From Anaerolinea thermolimosa (GTDB lineage: Bacteria; Chloroflexota; Anaerolineae; Anaerolineales; Anaerolineaceae): 64,000 bases of DNA. A program made the position numbers and the translations under genes. Numbering within the stretch: position 1 is the first letter of the stretch; every line of letters starts with the position of its first letter. This document shows, piece after piece, positions 44,037-53,950 of the stretch. The notes under the pieces were generated by a model. It ran no database searches, was not told the DNA's origin, and worked only from the letters and a program-made list of their open reading frames with translations. The DNA lies in assembly GCF_001050195.2 (NCBI RefSeq), contig NZ_DF967965.1, forward strand, positions 2,624,994 to 2,688,993. The letters run 5' to 3'.

Positions 44037-45203
44037 TTACTTTTCCGGCGCACCGGCGCGAATCCAATCCACCACCTGTTGCAATTCTGTATCGCTGAGC
44101 TTGACCGGGTGAGCGCCGCGCATTTTGATCACCACCTGGCTGGCATCGGGGTCACCCGGCACCACTCCGGGGCCATCCTTGCCGCCTTTGAGCAGATCCG
44201 CATACGTTTTCACACTCAGGCCACCCGCTGTACCATGACAGGCCGTACATTTAGCAAAGATCTGATCAATCCCGCCTTCCCAGGTGGTGGGTGCCGCGGC
44301 ACCTTCAGCCGTGGGAGCTGTGGTTGGTGTCGGTGGACGTGTAGGCAGAGGCGTGGGCGAGCGCTTAACCACCACAGGTAATCGCTCGGCGGGCGGAAGG
44401 GTGGTGATCGAAGTTTCTTCCAGAGTCACGAACCGTACCACAAGGAAGAGAGAAACCAGGGTAAAGAGAGCAGCAGCCGGGAAATAGACCCTCTCGCGTT
44501 TACGCCTGATTTCAGGGTCAGGCAACACCGGAGTCATTCCCTTCTCCAGCTTTTCCAGCTCCAGAGCGTGCTCCTCTTCCATCTCTTCCCGGCTCAATGT
44601 GCCCTTGATCATCGACCAGTTCCAACGCTTGATGTGAACATTGTAGAAATGCCAGAGAACGATCGCCAGCACCGCCAGCACCGCTTCGGCGCCATGCGCC
44701 GCCTTGGCCGCCGGAATAAACTGCCCTGGCAGGAGACGGGCTGTAGTCAGAGGATTCCACAACATGAACCCGGTCAGTGCCATCAGGAGAAGCCCCCAGA
44801 TCATGGCCCAGTATTCCATCTTCTCCATGAAGTTGTAGCGCGGCATCTTCGGGTGTGTTTTGCGCAGGCCCAGGTTAAAGAGGAACCATTCCACCATATC
44901 GCGGGCATCTTTGATCCCCGGAAGCATGCTCGCTTCCAGACGTAAAACCACCAGTTTATAACCCAGGACCACCAGGTGATATACTGCTTCCAACACAAAG
45001 ATGATGGCCGCCGTGCGGTGAATCACCCGAATCGTCTCAATTCCTCCCAGCGCCTGAATGATCGCCTGCGAAACAGGAGAGAGCGAATATTTCTGCGGCA
45101 AACCGGTAAGGGCAAGCGTCGTGAAAGAAAGGATCAATATCAGATGTTCAATCCGCTGGGCGACATCGAAACGCATGTAACGTTTGGTTTTCTCGCTCAT
45201 CAT
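44037..45203 (-). CDS. Cytochrome b (b561-like) fused to a cytochrome c domain
   Basis: A 388-aa protein. The N-terminal half (residues about 8-210) has four or more hydrophobic segments with conserved His (RIEHLI, VIHRT, VYHLV, AAHGAE, VLWHFYNVHI), like a di-haem b-type quinol oxidase/reductase subunit. A membrane segment (FPAAALFTLVSLFLVV, near 250) and a Pro/Thr-rich linker lead to a C-terminal mono-haem c domain (CTACH near 325) with a likely Met ligand (KMRGAHP). The b unit could take electrons from quinol and pass them to the c domain. Its ATG overlaps the multihaem cytochrome stop. Confidence 0.75.
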   Translation of the reverse strand: MMSEKTKRYMRFDVAQRIEHLILILSFTTLALTGLPQKYSLSPVSQAIIQALGGIETIRVIHRTAAIIFVLEAVYHLVVLGYKLVVLRLEASMLPGIKDARDMVEWFLFNLGLRKTHPKMPRYNFMEKMEYWAMIWGLLLMALTGFMLWNPLTTARLLPGQFIPAAKAAHGAEAVLAVLAIVLWHFYNVHIKRWNWSMIKGTLSREEMEEEHALELEKLEKGMTPVLPDPEIRRKRERVYFPAAALFTLVSLFLVVRFVTLEETSITTLPPAERLPVVVKRSPTPLPTRPPTPTTAPTAEGAAAPTTWEGGIDQIFAKCTACHGTAGGLSVKTYADLLKGGKDGPGVVPGDPDASQVVIKMRGAHPVKLSDTELQQVVDWIRAGAPEK

Positions 45204-46378
45204 TGAGTTTTCTCCTTTGATCCCTGGTTCTGACCTTTCGAGCGCCGCCGAACGGCCATGGAGATTCTCCGCCCTGCATCACTCAAAACCAGCACACCCA
45301 TCACCCCCAGTACCGTGGGGATGAAGATCCTATAAAAAAGGTTGACGTAATACACCACCGGGTACTTCGTGGGGCTGGGAGTGTAATGGCTCAACCAGGA
45401 ATCGGGGAAGTTTTCATTGGCATCGGGGTGGCAACGCTGGCAGGCCACCAGCATATTTTGCTTGATCTCCAGCCCGGCCTGTGGATCATCCACCCGCCGA
45501 ATGTTGTGCACCCCGTGACAATCATAACAGACCGCCTTGTTGGTGGGCTGGTCGGGCGAGGTCTTCTCGAAGAGCGTTACCGTGGTGCCGTGAAAATCGG
45601 AAACATAGGTATTGTAAACATCGGTGGAAAGCCCGTATTTGGCCATGATCTCTTTATTGCTGTGACAGTCACCGCATAATTTCGGGGAAGCCAGCCGGAA
45701 CTTGGCTGTTGTGGGGTCTTCAATCTTATGAAGTCCGTGACAGGTTATACATACCGGCACATCGGGATTCCCCTGTTGGGCCGCTTCTCCATGCACCGAC
45801 TGGATGTACTCCTCATAGATCGCGTTATGACATTTGGCGCAGATCTCTGGAGATTTCCCGAGTTCTTCCGGGATCAAATTCCCCTGTTCATCGGTCACCT
45901 GTACCTGCGTATGGGGGTTGTGACAATCCACACAGACGGGGGCGTTTTCGTTGCCGCTCTCAAAAGCCTGACGATGCACGCTATCCAGCGCATATTTATC
46001 CGCATGGCAGAGTTTACAGGTATCCTTGTAGGTAAGGGTATACTCCCGGATCGTCTGGGCTGATCGCTGCGGGTGTGGGTAACCGAAAATATCGGTATGG
46101 CACACCGCACAGGCAACCCCTGCCCGGGCATGGGCCGATTTTCCGAACTGGGCGGGGTCAACCGAGACATAGAGTTGCTCCCCGCTTGGCAGGGTCATCG
46201 TCTGACCGGGCTGCTGGTGACACCCCAGGCAGACAGCATTCCCCGGTTGCTGTTCCTGGCCAGAGGGGACTGCGGAAACCACACCATTTTGAACCATCAG
46301 CAACCCGAGCCACGCCAGGAAAACTCCGAGGCTAATTTGCAAAGGTAGGATTCGCATCAAGCGAAATTTCTGGGTCAT
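45200..46378 (-). CDS. Nine-haem c-type cytochrome, membrane-anchored
   Basis: About 392 aa from the ATG at 46378 (longer start 46417 possible). An N-terminal signal anchor (LPLQISLGVFLAWLGLLMV) is followed by nine CxxCH motifs: CLGCH, CAVCH, CKLCH, CVDCH, CAKCH, CITCH, CGDCH, CYDCH and CQRCH. Additional His (for example HARAG, HRQAF, HGEAA) can be second ligands. A C-terminal membrane helix (IFIPTVLGVMGVLVL) anchors it. With the following b-c fusion it would form a quinol-dependent extracytoplasmic electron-transfer module. Confidence 0.85.
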   Translation of the reverse strand: MTQKFRLMRILPLQISLGVFLAWLGLLMVQNGVVSAVPSGQEQQPGNAVCLGCHQQPGQTMTLPSGEQLYVSVDPAQFGKSAHARAGVACAVCHTDIFGYPHPQRSAQTIREYTLTYKDTCKLCHADKYALDSVHRQAFESGNENAPVCVDCHNPHTQVQVTDEQGNLIPEELGKSPEICAKCHNAIYEEYIQSVHGEAAQQGNPDVPVCITCHGLHKIEDPTTAKFRLASPKLCGDCHSNKEIMAKYGLSTDVYNTYVSDFHGTTVTLFEKTSPDQPTNKAVCYDCHGVHNIRRVDDPQAGLEIKQNMLVACQRCHPDANENFPDSWLSHYTPSPTKYPVVYYVNLFYRIFIPTVLGVMGVLVLSDAGRRISMAVRRRSKGQNQGSKEKTQ

Positions 46379-46553
46379 GGTTGATGTCTCCATCATGCCA
46401 TTGAAAATAAATACCAAAGAATCAACCCGCCACCGGTTCGATGGCGGCTGCCATGGCGTATTAATTATAAATGAGAAAAAGATGAGGGCAGATTAAAAAG
46501 GAGGAATAGCACCCACGAAAGTGTATTTTCTCACCCCCTGACCATTGAACACC

Positions 46554-48086
46554 CTATAAAAATGGTTCCGGTTGCCATGGAACAAACTCATGCACTCGCG
46601 GGGCATCGTTCTCACTCGCCGTACGCTGGCCCGACGCCACCCCGATCACCCGTTCAAACAGGGCATTTTCAGCGTCTTCCCAGCTCTCTCCCGCAAGCAC
46701 CCGCCCGGCATCAAAATCCATATCTTCAGCCATGCGTTGGACCAGGGCGCTGTTGCTGGCCACCTTGATACAGGGCGCCAGGCCGCTCCCGTACACCGAG
46801 CCACGCCCCGTGGAAAACAGAATGAGATTGCACCCCCCTGCCAGTTGTCCCGTCACCGAAACAGGGTCATTTCCCGGGGTATCCATGAACACCAGCCCCG
46901 GCGCCGCGATTTTTTCAGCATACTCGTACACTTCTACCAGCGGGGTAGTCCCCCCCTTGGCCACCGCGCCGAGAGATTTTTCATAGATGGTAGTCAGCCC
47001 CCCCGCTTTATTCCCCGGTGTAGGGTTGTTATCGATACTGAAGCCATTCCGGCGGGCATAATCAAGCCACCAGGTCAGCCGCTCCACCAGCCGGGCACCT
47101 GCCTTATCCGAAGCAACGCGCTCCAGCAGCAACCGTTCGGCTCCGAAGATCTCACTCGTCTCAGCCAGTACCACGGTTCCTCCCTCTCGAACTACCCGGT
47201 CAGCTACCCGCCCCATCAGTGGGTTGGCAGTAACCCCCGACCAGCTATCGCTCCCTCCACACTGCAGGGCGATCTTCAGTCCCGAAAGAGGAACGGGTTC
47301 TCGAATACTCCGGTTCACCTCTGGAAGGATGCGTTCGACCGCGGCAATACCCGCCTGAACCGTGCGCCTGAACCCTCCTGCTTCTTGAATGACCAACCCG
47401 GGCCCGGCTAACCGCCCCATTTCTTCGGGAGAAAAGGACGGCATACAGCCTTCTACGGCATTCACCTCACACCCCAATCCCACATATAGCGCCGCGCCAA
47501 TGTTGGGGTTGTGGGCAAGGTTCTTCAGCGCCCGGCGCAGATAAAGCAGGGAGAGGGAATCGGGAGCCACACTGCACCCGGATGAGTGGGTAACAGCAAC
47601 CACTCCATCCACATTCGGGAACTCTGCCAGGCGTTCAGGGGTGAAGTGCGCGGCAATTCGTGCCACCACAGAAGCCGCGCAGTTCACCGTGGCTATGATG
47701 ATGATCAGGTTACGCGTTCCCACCTGCCCATCTGCACGTCGAAACCCCAGGAAAGTACTGGCGGTGGGTTCCACCGGCAGAGGCGGCACTACATGCCATC
47801 CTGTGCACCGGTCAATCTCCCCTACATCCAGGTTATGACTGTGCACCCAATCGCCAGCGTCAATGGGCTGGCTGGCCTGCCCAATCCGTTGCCCGTATCG
47901 AAAAACAGCTTCCCCCACCGCCACCGACCGTAACGCCAGCTTGTGGCCGGGAGGGATTTCCTGACGTACCACCACTTCCCTGCCGTCCAGTCGAAGGCGC
48001 GTCCCCGCCGGTATAAGCCGACGGGCGATGGCCACCGTGTCTCCCGGGTCTAACAGAAGAGCTACCTGGGCCAGATTTTCAACCAT
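46554..48086 (-). CDS. UxaA/altronate-dehydratase-family protein
   Basis: About 510 aa. The N-terminus is an SAF-like domain (DPGDTVAIARRLIPAG...), and the C-terminal catalytic part has the UxaA pattern: RNLIIIIATVNCAAS (Cys in VNCA), HSSGCSVAP, GLGCEVN, LKIALQCGGSDSWSGVTANP and FMDTPGNDPVSVTG. UxaA/GarD enzymes dehydrate altronate, galactarate or related sugar acids in the cytoplasm with an Fe ion. The full-length SAF plus core suggests one chain. ATG 48086 is favoured from GGAG upstream. The gene lies 13 bases from the alpha-mannosidase stop. Confidence 0.85.
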   Translation of the reverse strand: MVENLAQVALLLDPGDTVAIARRLIPAGTRLRLDGREVVVRQEIPPGHKLALRSVAVGEAVFRYGQRIGQASQPIDAGDWVHSHNLDVGEIDRCTGWHVVPPLPVEPTASTFLGFRRADGQVGTRNLIIIIATVNCAASVVARIAAHFTPERLAEFPNVDGVVAVTHSSGCSVAPDSLSLLYLRRALKNLAHNPNIGAALYVGLGCEVNAVEGCMPSFSPEEMGRLAGPGLVIQEAGGFRRTVQAGIAAVERILPEVNRSIREPVPLSGLKIALQCGGSDSWSGVTANPLMGRVADRVVREGGTVVLAETSEIFGAERLLLERVASDKAGARLVERLTWWLDYARRNGFSIDNNPTPGNKAGGLTTIYEKSLGAVAKGGTTPLVEVYEYAEKIAAPGLVFMDTPGNDPVSVTGQLAGGCNLILFSTGRGSVYGSGLAPCIKVASNSALVQRMAEDMDFDAGRVLAGESWEDAENALFERVIGVASGQRTASENDAPRVHEFVPWQPEPFL

Positions 48087-48099
48087 CCTTTGCTCCATT

Positions 48100-50808
48100 T
48101 CAAATGCCGGTGAATGCCAGAGTCACAATCTCTTTAGGTTTCAGAGAAATGGAAAGCTGCCCTCCTTCAACTTCCAAAGCATCCCCCAGCGGGCGATGAT
48201 CCAGGTCTACCCGTCTGGCAAAGAACCCCCTTTGTGACGCCGCTGGCAACCCGGTAAAATGGAGGGTAGCTTTTTCAATCCGGGTTTCGGGGTTAAACAG
48301 GCGCACCTCCAGACCAGCCTCCGTCTGACGCAGGCTGGTTAATACAGCCGCCCCTTGCACCCGAAGGAAACCCGCCTCAGGCGGCAATCGCCGTTCCTGC
48401 CGGTAAAAGGCCTGTTCGGCAGATGCCAGGCAAACCGCGCGTTGCCCGGCAGCCAGTTGCAGGCCTCGATACAGGAGCAGAGCGCGGTCAACCGGCGCAT
48501 GGAGTGGGATAAGCCAGTAGCGAAAATGCAGTTCTCCCTGCATTTGCCCGCCGGGTTCTCCGGATGTGCCCACCGTCTTCCGCGTGGCCCGGAAGAGGGT
48601 CAGGGCCAGAATACGCTCAGGAACATCTATGACGGCGCTCTCCATCAGACCACTGCTGATTACAGCCAGACCACGATGCTCATCAAAAACCGCTGTAAAG
48701 CTTTGCTGGGGTTTGGTTTCGATCTCTGGCTCACGGTAAACGTGGTTATCAGCGCGAAGAGCGATGGGGCGCTCGACCACATCAAAGGGTGAATCAGCCA
48801 GGTAGGTTTCAGCCTGGGCACCGCTGGGGAACAGGACACGCAGGCGATGATCTCTGGCATGATTCAAAACCACAGTTTCCACTTCCAGGCGATCGCTACC
48901 GGCGCGCAGAGTCACCAGACTATCGATTACCAGTTCCGCCATGGATGCACTGCGCTCCAGGGCGTGGAAATCAAATTCCACGGGCACTTCCATCACCTTC
49001 CGTATCCGAAAAGAAGCCAGATATTTCCCATGGCTCACCCGTGCAATACTCGTCCGGCCCCCGGAAGAATAAAAACACTGGTCATGTTCTGCCTGACCAT
49101 AATTCCACCCATCACCAATGTCTGCCCGGTCTTCAAAAGTTAATAAACCGCTGTAAAACTGCCCGCTGCGCTTATCCAGCAGACTCAACGTTCCATCTGG
49201 TTCGATCGAAACTTCCAGATATTCATTGGCCATACAGCGTTCACCCACCACCAGCTCCGGAAGCATGGGATAGCGCGTTGGAATCCCCGGAGCCTCAGGC
49301 CGCACCGTCAGTGTGGTATACCCCAGTGCAGGTAATGAGAGCGGCAGGCTCACGCGTACGCGGTGCACCCGGGTTTCCTGGGCCAATACCCGCCCATAAA
49401 AACGCCAGCGCGGTTGATCCATCTGCTGCCAGAGGCGCTGATAAGGAATTTCTACACCCCGGGCATCATAGATGCGGAAGCCCAGCTTGGCCTCCGAGTT
49501 GGACATTTCATTAAAGGTCGGCCAGCCTACGGGCAACTCCAGATCAAGGTCAACCACCTCTTCCAGGGTTCGTGGCAATGGGTTAAAAACCGTTACCCGC
49601 AGCTCATCTTCGGCCACTTCTCCCGCCACGCTGGCAGCCAGGCGCCGGGTTGCCTCCTGAGTCAGGCGCTCACCGATTTGCTCGCACTGGTGGAAGCGGT
49701 ACAACATATCCTCATGCACACGGTCGATGGAACAACCGCAAATCGAATCGTGCGGATGATTTTGAATTAACCATCGCCAGGCTACATCCAGGAAACCCTG
49801 CGGATATTCCAGCCCCAGGGAAGCCCGGGCAAAGACGCTGAGTGGTTCTGCCCACTGACACAAAAGGCTCTGGCAGGCCGCGTTGGCCAGTTTAAGGTTC
49901 ACCCGGCTTGACCCCACTCCCGGGATCAGCCACTGGCCTTCCACTTCAAACGGGTAAAAGGCCGGCTCGCGCAACTCCCCCTCGATCCGCGTTGTGATCT
50001 GGTTTCGGAAGGCCAGCATCTCATTGATATACGCATCCAGCGAGGTATGAGTCACAACAAAATCAGGGTCACCTTCAAAACGTTCGGCCAGAATAGCATA
50101 ATCATCCGGGTCCCATTCCAGATGATCGCACCCATCGAAAATCAACAGCGGCCCCACCTCGGTTTTCGCTGCCTCTTTTTGCAAAAAAGCCGCCTGGCGT
50201 TGGCGAATTTCCTCCGGGCTAAAAGCCTGCCGGTCTCCGTGAACCTGCCGCACACTGAGGGCATAACTGCAGTAACCAATTTCCCCAAAACGATAACAGG
50301 GCATTTCTGTACCATCGGCACCCCGCCACACAACCAGCCGCTGGTCAGGCAGGTTGGTGCCCCGCCAGATGAACCCCATGGGAATGCCAAAACCGGCAAA
50401 AATTTGCGGCATCTGGCTGTTGTGCCCGAACATATCACACAGGAATCCCGCCTTCGAGGGTTCTACCCCCCACGACCGCACCAGCCGCCGCCCCATTTCC
50501 AGGTTACGGATGAGCGATTCCCCCGAAACCAGAAACTCGTCCGGCAACACGTACCAGGGTCCGGCCACGATTTTCCCCTCCCTGAGCAATTGTCTGATTT
50601 GCTCACGTCTCTCCGGACGCACTTCCAGGTAATCTTCCAGTAAAATGCTCTGACCATCGCTCTGGAAAGGCCCTTTTAATCGTCCATCGGCCCATCCCTC
50701 AAGGATACGATCGAGTAATTGAACCAGGCGATGCCGGTACACCTGAAACGTCTGATACCATTCACGATCCCAGTGCGTACTCAGGACATAATGGGCTTTA
50801 TGTGCCAT
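48100..50808 (-). CDS. Alpha-mannosidase, glycoside hydrolase family 38
   Basis: A 902-aa enzyme. HWDREW (residues 12-17, zinc-ligand His12 and Asp14), the catalytic nucleophile D125 in GFLCDMFGHNSQ, and a helical middle segment HPHDSICGCSIDRVHEDM are GH38 markers. A long all-beta C-terminus follows. No signal peptide is visible, so it acts inside the cell on imported mannosides. It is followed by the UxaA-type dehydratase on the same strand, suggesting degradation of a mannose- or uronate-containing glycan. Confidence 0.95.
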   Translation of the reverse strand: MAHKAHYVLSTHWDREWYQTFQVYRHRLVQLLDRILEGWADGRLKGPFQSDGQSILLEDYLEVRPERREQIRQLLREGKIVAGPWYVLPDEFLVSGESLIRNLEMGRRLVRSWGVEPSKAGFLCDMFGHNSQMPQIFAGFGIPMGFIWRGTNLPDQRLVVWRGADGTEMPCYRFGEIGYCSYALSVRQVHGDRQAFSPEEIRQRQAAFLQKEAAKTEVGPLLIFDGCDHLEWDPDDYAILAERFEGDPDFVVTHTSLDAYINEMLAFRNQITTRIEGELREPAFYPFEVEGQWLIPGVGSSRVNLKLANAACQSLLCQWAEPLSVFARASLGLEYPQGFLDVAWRWLIQNHPHDSICGCSIDRVHEDMLYRFHQCEQIGERLTQEATRRLAASVAGEVAEDELRVTVFNPLPRTLEEVVDLDLELPVGWPTFNEMSNSEAKLGFRIYDARGVEIPYQRLWQQMDQPRWRFYGRVLAQETRVHRVRVSLPLSLPALGYTTLTVRPEAPGIPTRYPMLPELVVGERCMANEYLEVSIEPDGTLSLLDKRSGQFYSGLLTFEDRADIGDGWNYGQAEHDQCFYSSGGRTSIARVSHGKYLASFRIRKVMEVPVEFDFHALERSASMAELVIDSLVTLRAGSDRLEVETVVLNHARDHRLRVLFPSGAQAETYLADSPFDVVERPIALRADNHVYREPEIETKPQQSFTAVFDEHRGLAVISSGLMESAVIDVPERILALTLFRATRKTVGTSGEPGGQMQGELHFRYWLIPLHAPVDRALLLYRGLQLAAGQRAVCLASAEQAFYRQERRLPPEAGFLRVQGAAVLTSLRQTEAGLEVRLFNPETRIEKATLHFTGLPAASQRGFFARRVDLDHRPLGDALEVEGGQLSISLKPKEIVTLAFTGI

Positions 50809-50971
50809 GTGACTTCTCCGGGTTGATTTTCATCATTGTATAACAGCTTGACGACCATACCATCTCCCCACAGGCAGGAATTCCCGCGCAAACCCTGTAC
50901 AAACCATGTACGCTTCGTTCCCATGCTCCGTATAATATCCTGAGACATCTCAGTTAAGGAATGGCTCACCT

Positions 50972-52021
50972 ATGAACGAATCATCCACAAGAAAAACAGA
51001 CACCCTCACCCCTCCCGGTACGGCTAACCGCGCTCTCTGGGCTGGAATCCTTTTCAGCTTTCTTTTCACCGCACTCATCGCCTGGGCTGGCCAGCGCCTC
51101 GATGCCATCTCCCTCCTCCCCGACCAGGGAGCCGCCTGGTATTACTGGAAGCTCCCGGAACCCACCTTCTGGAGCCGTCTCACCGCCTGGGGCGGATACC
51201 TCGCTCATCAGCTGACATTATGGGGGTTGATCTGGCTGGCCCAAAAACAATCCCTCAGGTATACTGGCGGCCTCCACCGCCTCAACATCCTGGCTCTTGG
51301 AGCCAATGCGTTTTTCATCCTTCTACACTTTGTTCAGACCCATCTCTGGTACGATGGGCTGGCACAGGATGTTTCCATTTTCTCTTCTCAGGGTTCTGTC
51401 ATTGTACTGCTCGTCTGGGTACTTCTGATGGAAAACTCACGCCGTGGAATGTTTTTCGGGAAAAAACTCCCCCTGAATAAAGCTATCGGCCAGTTCGCCA
51501 GAAAGTATCACGGTTATTTCTTCGCCTGGGCCACAGTGTACACCTTCTGGTATCATCCTATGGTCAATACCATGGGGCATCTCATTGGTTTCCTGTATAT
51601 GTTCCTGATGCTCCTCCAGGGCAGCCTGTTTTTTACCCGTGTGCATATCAACCGCTGGTGGACCTTTGCCCAGGAAGGTATGGTGGCCGTCCATGGCACC
51701 CTGGTTGCCGTGCAACAGGGAAATGGCCTGTGGCCCATGTTCTTCTTTGGTTTTACCGGCGTGTTTGTGATCACTCAGATGTACGGACTGCCGCTCAAGA
51801 ACTGGATGCGGTGGGTCATCCTCGCTGCCTATGTGCTCGGTGCTGGCGTGGTTTACAGCCAGGCAGGCTGGGCTCGCCTGAATGAAATCATCCGCATCCC
51901 CTTGATTGAGTATCTTGGGGTGCTCTTACTGGCAGCAATCTTCGGCGGTGGGCTATGGGTAGCCCGTAAAGTACGCGAAGCTTTCTCCCATCCTCCTCAC
52001 ACTGCGGTCACCGGAGGGTGA
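50972..52021 (+). CDS. Unrecognised membrane protein with many His
   Basis: A 349-aa protein with about nine hydrophobic segments. Intramembrane or loop His are frequent (AHQLTLWG, LLHFVQTHLWYDG, KYHGYFFAW, WYHPMVNTMGHLIGF, VHINRW, VHGTLV), which could bind haem or metal as in cytochrome b-type membrane proteins. I recognise no family signature. A TATAAT at 50931-50936 lies upstream without a good -35. Next is a LLM flavin oxidoreductase. Confidence 0.55.
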   Translation: MNESSTRKTDTLTPPGTANRALWAGILFSFLFTALIAWAGQRLDAISLLPDQGAAWYYWKLPEPTFWSRLTAWGGYLAHQLTLWGLIWLAQKQSLRYTGGLHRLNILALGANAFFILLHFVQTHLWYDGLAQDVSIFSSQGSVIVLLVWVLLMENSRRGMFFGKKLPLNKAIGQFARKYHGYFFAWATVYTFWYHPMVNTMGHLIGFLYMFLMLLQGSLFFTRVHINRWWTFAQEGMVAVHGTLVAVQQGNGLWPMFFFGFTGVFVITQMYGLPLKNWMRWVILAAYVLGAGVVYSQAGWARLNEIIRIPLIEYLGVLLLAAIFGGGLWVARKVREAFSHPPHTAVTGG

Positions 52022-52087
52022 ACCGGTGCCTTTCTCCACAAACCACCTTCCTCATCCCCTGATATACTGTCATTGGCGAGGAGGATT

Positions 52088-52951
52088 ATGAAATTCGGAT
52101 TGTATCTACCCAACTTTGACCCCTATGGGAAGGCCCGTCTCATTGCAGACCTGGCCGCCGAAGCAGAAGAAGCCGGCTGGGATGGGTTCTTCCTGTGGGA
52201 CGACATTGTGATTAAGCCAGAGACAGATATGGTTGATCCATGGATCACTCTGACCGCCGTAGCCATGCGCACCAGGCGTATACGCCTGGGCGCGCTGGTG
52301 ACCCCACTCCCCCGCCGCCGCCCGTGGAAGTTCGCCCGTGAGACGGTCACCCTTGACCACCTCTCGGAAGGGCGGCTGGTGGTGGGCGTCGGCACCGGAG
52401 GCGGCCCCGACGAATGGGATGATTTTGGCGAAGAAACCGATCATCGCCGCCGGGGCGAGATGCTCGATGAAGGGTTAGAGGTGGTCACCGGGTTGTGGAG
52501 CGGGGAATGGTTTTCTCATCAAGGAAAATACTATCACCTGCGGGGAACGCGCTTCTTACCCCCCACCTTCCAGAAACCCCGCATTCCCATCTGGGTAGGC
52601 GGTGTCTGGCCCCACCGCCGCCCGCTGGAACGCATGGCCCGCTGGGACGGGATGTTCCCGCTCTTTTTTGAAGCCACCTCTCTGGAGGAGGCCTACAACC
52701 AGTTCTGCGAGGCTGTGCAAATCGTGCGGGCAATGCGCCAGCCTGATCTCCCCTTCGATATCATCGCCCTTGGAGCCACCTCTCCTGAAGAGCCCGAAGA
52801 GACCGCCCGCATGGTGCGGGCGTATGCCGGCGCCGGGGCCACCTGGTGGCTGGAAACACTCGCCCCCATGCGCATGGACCCACCCGGCAAGACAAACTGG
52901 AGCTTTGAACAGCTCCGCGCGCGGGTGCTGGCCGGACCACCCCGTTTTTAA
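52088..52951 (+). CDS. LLM-class flavin-dependent oxidoreductase
   Basis: A 287-aa luciferase-like TIM barrel. The start MKFGLYLPNFDPYG and the next AEAEEAGWDGFFLWDD, then IRLGALVTPLPRRRPWKFARE and GRLVVGVGTGGG, are typical of the F420- or FMN-dependent LLM family. The substrate cannot be predicted. AGGAGG a few bases before ATG 52088 sets the start. A paralogue lies at 55142-55969 on the other strand. Confidence 0.85.
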   Translation: MKFGLYLPNFDPYGKARLIADLAAEAEEAGWDGFFLWDDIVIKPETDMVDPWITLTAVAMRTRRIRLGALVTPLPRRRPWKFARETVTLDHLSEGRLVVGVGTGGGPDEWDDFGEETDHRRRGEMLDEGLEVVTGLWSGEWFSHQGKYYHLRGTRFLPPTFQKPRIPIWVGGVWPHRRPLERMARWDGMFPLFFEATSLEEAYNQFCEAVQIVRAMRQPDLPFDIIALGATSPEEPEETARMVRAYAGAGATWWLETLAPMRMDPPGKTNWSFEQLRARVLAGPPRF

Positions 52952-52963
52952 GCTCATACCTTA

Positions 52964-53001
52964 TAACACAGGAGGCAACCCGCGGGTTGCCTCCTGTGTT
53001 A
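52964..53001. terminator. Perfect hairpin between LLM oxidoreductase and aldo/keto reductase
   Basis: TAACACAGGAGGCAACC (52964-52980) pairs perfectly with 52985-53001 in a 17-bp stem around CGCG. It lies between converging genes and may stop both. Confidence 0.7.
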
Positions 53002-53014
53002 CTTTCCATGATCC

Positions 53015-53872
53015 TTATGCCCAGAGAGGCTCGGCCTGTTGTTCTTTAAGCATGGCGAGCATCTCTTCGTCGGTCGGGGCTTTCTCAAAGTTGCTGGCGG
53101 CTTCCAGAATTTTAGGCAGCACATGAATATCGCCAGCCGTATTGATAAATGCCCCCTCGCGTCCCAGCGCGTAGTGGATGGCCAGCGTGAGTGCCTTCGG
53201 GTCATCGAAGGGTTGGTACCAGGTCGCGTGGGTGTGAGGGCCATCACCATAAGGCCGGCGCTGAGCCGTCTTGATCAATTGCATGGCCACATTCCGTTCC
53301 TTGCAAATGCGTTCCAGGGCCTCAAAATCCGCCCGGTATTGCGGGTTCTGCATAAGCATGAAGTTATAAGGTAATAACACCGAGTCGAAATCGAATCGCT
53401 CCAGGGCTTTGCGGTGGATCACTGGCGCATGAAGGGTATGGCTGGTGATCCCAATGAAGCGCACCAGCCCCTCTTCTCTGGCTTCCAGCGCAGCTTCCAG
53501 AGCGCCCCCCGGGCCAAGAGCCTGTTCCAGTTCTTCATCCTCGATGACCGCATGGAGCTGGATCAGATCAAGATGGTCAGTGCGCAACCGTTCGAGCGAG
53601 CGGCGGATTTCAGCACGCGCCTTTTCATAGGTGCGTTCACCGGTCTTGCTGGCCAGGAAAAACTCATGGCGGTGCTTTTCGATCCAGGGCCCAAGACGAA
53701 TTTCCGAATCGCCGTACGAGGCCGCAGTATCGATATGGTTGATCCCGTACTGGAACAACACCTCCATGGTCTGATCGGCCTCAGCCTGTGTCACATTATA
53801 AAAAGCAGCCGCTCCGAACAGTGTACGTGTACTCAGATGCCCGGTTCGACCGAATTGAAGCTTGGGAATCAT
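53015..53872 (-). CDS. Aldo/keto reductase
   Basis: A 285-aa AKR. HIDTAASYGDSE supplies D48 and Y53, K76 in LASKTG is the third catalytic residue, and H in LIQLHAVIED completes the tetrad. The barrel then contains VAMQLIKTAQRRP and ends with a helical C-terminus. It reduces carbonyls with NAD(P)H, substrate unknown. ATG 53872 is favoured, with AAGGTGG upstream. Confidence 0.85.
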   Translation of the reverse strand: MIPKLQFGRTGHLSTRTLFGAAAFYNVTQAEADQTMEVLFQYGINHIDTAASYGDSEIRLGPWIEKHRHEFFLASKTGERTYEKARAEIRRSLERLRTDHLDLIQLHAVIEDEELEQALGPGGALEAALEAREEGLVRFIGITSHTLHAPVIHRKALERFDFDSVLLPYNFMLMQNPQYRADFEALERICKERNVAMQLIKTAQRRPYGDGPHTHATWYQPFDDPKALTLAIHYALGREGAFINTAGDIHVLPKILEAASNFEKAPTDEEMLAMLKEQQAEPLWA

Positions 53873-53950
53873 AACCACCTTCCTTTCCAAAACACCTTTC
53901 TTCCGTTACCGTTCACGATCATTATAACCGGCCGCTGGCTGTCCTGCAAT

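Noticed and set aside
46572..47411. 279-aa open frame opposite the UxaA gene
   Set aside because: No domain and no start signal; the minus-strand gene carries all UxaA motifs.
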